Of a stretch of DNA of 33,304 nucleotides, positions 32,147 to 33,304 are shown in pieces (position 1 is the stretch's first letter; each line of letters starts with the position of its first letter). The stretch is from an uncultured Spirochaetaceae bacterium. GTDB taxonomy: Bacteria > Spirochaetota > Spirochaetia > Sphaerochaetales > Sphaerochaetaceae. The stretch spans positions 1 to 33,304 of the forward strand of contig CALXLB010000047.1 of NCBI GenBank assembly GCA_944389085.1, written 5' to 3'. Both the position numbers and the translations under genes were made by a program. The notes under the pieces are model-generated. The model had not been told where the DNA came from. It saw nothing but the letters and a program-made list of their open reading frames with translations, and searched no databases.

Positions 32147-33304
32147 ATGGCTATGCAAGAATTTGAGAAGAAGGATTTCTCCAAGCTTCTGAAGCATGGT
32201 GCCCTCGAAGGACACAGGTGGATGAAGAGTACAGATTCCACGTGCGTAAGAGTCTATGACAGGAATTTACAGGCATTTCCTGTCACTATTGATTTCTATG
32301 GGGCCTATGCACTTGTTACAGATTATAGCAATGATGGGTTTACAGATGAGGACAAGACTGTCACAGAGGATCTGATATCCCGTTTTCTTTATGTTGAGAA
32401 CTCCAGAATCATATGGAAAGAAAGGAAGAAGAGGGAAGGCCGGGAGCAGCACGAGAAGGGAGAAGAGTCATTAAGGGTCTCTGTAAAAGAGAATGGCCTT
32501 CTTTTTGAGACTGAGCTGATGACATATACAGATACGGGGCTTTTCCTTGATCAGGCAGAGACGAGGGTAAGGGTCATGGCAATCTCCCGTGGCATGAAGG
32601 TTCTCAATCTCTTCTCGTATACAGGTTCCTTCTCTGTATATGCTGCTGCAGGTGGTGCTGATACAGTTGTCTCTGTTGATCTTTCCAATGTCTATACAGC
32701 ATGGGCCAAGAAGAATCTGGAGCAGAATGGTTTTCTGGATGAAAGTAAGTACCCTGCAGTGCAATCGGATGCTGCTACTTACCTTGAAGAGGCTTATAAG
32801 CGTGGTGAACGCTATGATATAGTCATATTTGATCCCCCTGCATTCTCGAATTCCCATAAAGCAGGAGATTTCGATGTGCAGAAGGATTATACTGTCTATC
32901 TGTCGCGTATCAGCAGGATACTCACTGCTGGTGGCGTTGTGATATTCAGTGAGAATCTGAAAGATTTCAGATTCGCAAAGAATTTTCTCAAGCCATATTG
33001 GAAGGCGCTTGAGATTACAGAAGAGGTCCGTGCTCAGGGCTTTTCCGCTAGGCGAAGCGGCTTGAGAGTGTGGATGTTGAAGAAGACGGCGGAAATGAAG
33101 GAAATTGATTATCGATACGCCGCAAGAAAGAGAAGTGAAATGGACGAAGAGAAAGCAGAAAGACTGACACTTGATGGTCTGGAGAGAGAGACGGAAGAGA
33201 GTCGCCCAGACAAGAGGGAAGAGGAGAGAAGGGACGAAAGACGGGACAGACGTCAAAAAGAGAGAAGAAGCAGAATAGACGAAACACACAGACAGGGACG
33301 TGAC
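32147..33304 (+). CDS. Stand-alone RlmK-like 23S rRNA methyltransferase (partial, runs off the end)
   Basis: The frame is open from ATG 32147 to the window edge (386 residues, no stop). The class I SAM-dependent methyltransferase motifs are clear: LNLFSYTGSFSVYAAAGGA (153-171), VVSVDLSNVYTAWAKKNL (174-191) and the catalytic-site strand IVIFDPPAFSNSHKAGDFDVQKDY (225-248). These match the RlmK half of gammaproteobacterial RlmKL (m7G2069) better than RlmI, for example FDPPxFSNSxxxxxxFDVQRD, and the N-terminal VRVYDRNLQAFPVTIDFYG segment also fits. The RlmL (THUMP) half is missing. From about residue 320 the chain becomes a low-complexity tail with alternating R, E and D (KREEERRDERRDRRQKERR), probably disordered and RNA-contacting. 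It is divergent from the 170-residue hypothetical. Confidence 0.85.
   Translation, partial: MAMQEFEKKDFSKLLKHGALEGHRWMKSTDSTCVRVYDRNLQAFPVTIDFYGAYALVTDYSNDGFTDEDKTVTEDLISRFLYVENSRIIWKERKKREGREQHEKGEESLRVSVKENGLLFETELMTYTDTGLFLDQAETRVRVMAISRGMKVLNLFSYTGSFSVYAAAGGADTVVSVDLSNVYTAWAKKNLEQNGFLDESKYPAVQSDAATYLEEAYKRGERYDIVIFDPPAFSNSHKAGDFDVQKDYTVYLSRISRILTAGGVVIFSENLKDFRFAKNFLKPYWKALEITEEVRAQGFSARRSGLRVWMLKKTAEMKEIDYRYAARKRSEMDEEKAERLTLDGLERETEESRPDKREEERRDERRDRRQKERRSRIDETHRQGRD

Noticed and set aside
32471..33289. 272-residue minus-strand reading frame
   Set aside because: It lies antisense to the methyltransferase gene, which has clear family motifs; the minus frame has odd composition (many C, S, F) and no recognisable domain.

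Overview
The window looks like chromosomal DNA of a spirochaete, probably a Sphaerochaeta-like gut member of the Spirochaetota. The pointers are the solute-binding protein leader ending FVFAGGSNESS, a style common in Sphaerochaeta and Treponema binding proteins, several clusters of unfamiliar secreted envelope proteins, the moderate GC content, and tightly packed operons with 1-4 base stop/start overlaps. The assignment rests on recognition, not on a search. No rRNA, tRNA, CRISPR array or insertion sequence was seen.

Layout. 1-4901: the 3' end of ftsY, a secreted repeat protein, a permease/ATPase/permease set of LolCDE type, and ribonuclease Z. 4922-5544: an AT-rich orphan that resembles a phage-associated nuclease domain, behind a hairpin that covers its ribosome binding site. 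5648-10112: a hydrolase followed by four overlapping genes for exported, probably barrel-like proteins. 10233-26201: the main accessory island. 26205-27684: eight 23-bp tandem repeats leading directly into a DUF4143-type ATPase gene. 27805-32121, minus strand: diaminopropionate ammonia-lyase with its own promoter, then a galE/phosphomannomutase/hypothetical operon ending in a clean terminator. 32147-33304: a stand-alone RlmK-like rRNA methyltransferase that runs off the window.

The island is the most interesting part. A LacI-family regulator precedes about 15 kb of co-directional genes: three divergent isocitrate lyase/PEP mutase-fold paralogues, a complete oligopeptide-type ABC importer, a small membrane protein, an MFS transporter, a fourth paralogue, a MATE exporter, a YhcH/TabA-type protein and a cupin. 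A second transcript encodes a metal-dependent cyclase-family hydrolase and a ketopantoate-reductase-like enzyme. The same palindrome, core GCAATCGATTGC, occurs twice before the first paralogue (centres 126 bp apart) and once as a perfect 22-bp palindrome just after a near-consensus promoter before the cyclase gene. This ties both transcripts into one probable LacI regulon. A terminator at 26171-26201 closes it.

The four paralogues keep the barrel fold signature but have lost different parts of the catalytic motifs of known lyases and mutases. The pathway is therefore probably not a glyoxylate, methylcitrate or phosphonate pathway. I infer an inducible uptake and catabolic system for a small organic acid or acid conjugate, with C-C bond chemistry on a 2-oxo acid plus a reduction step. 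The substrate cannot be read from the sequence.
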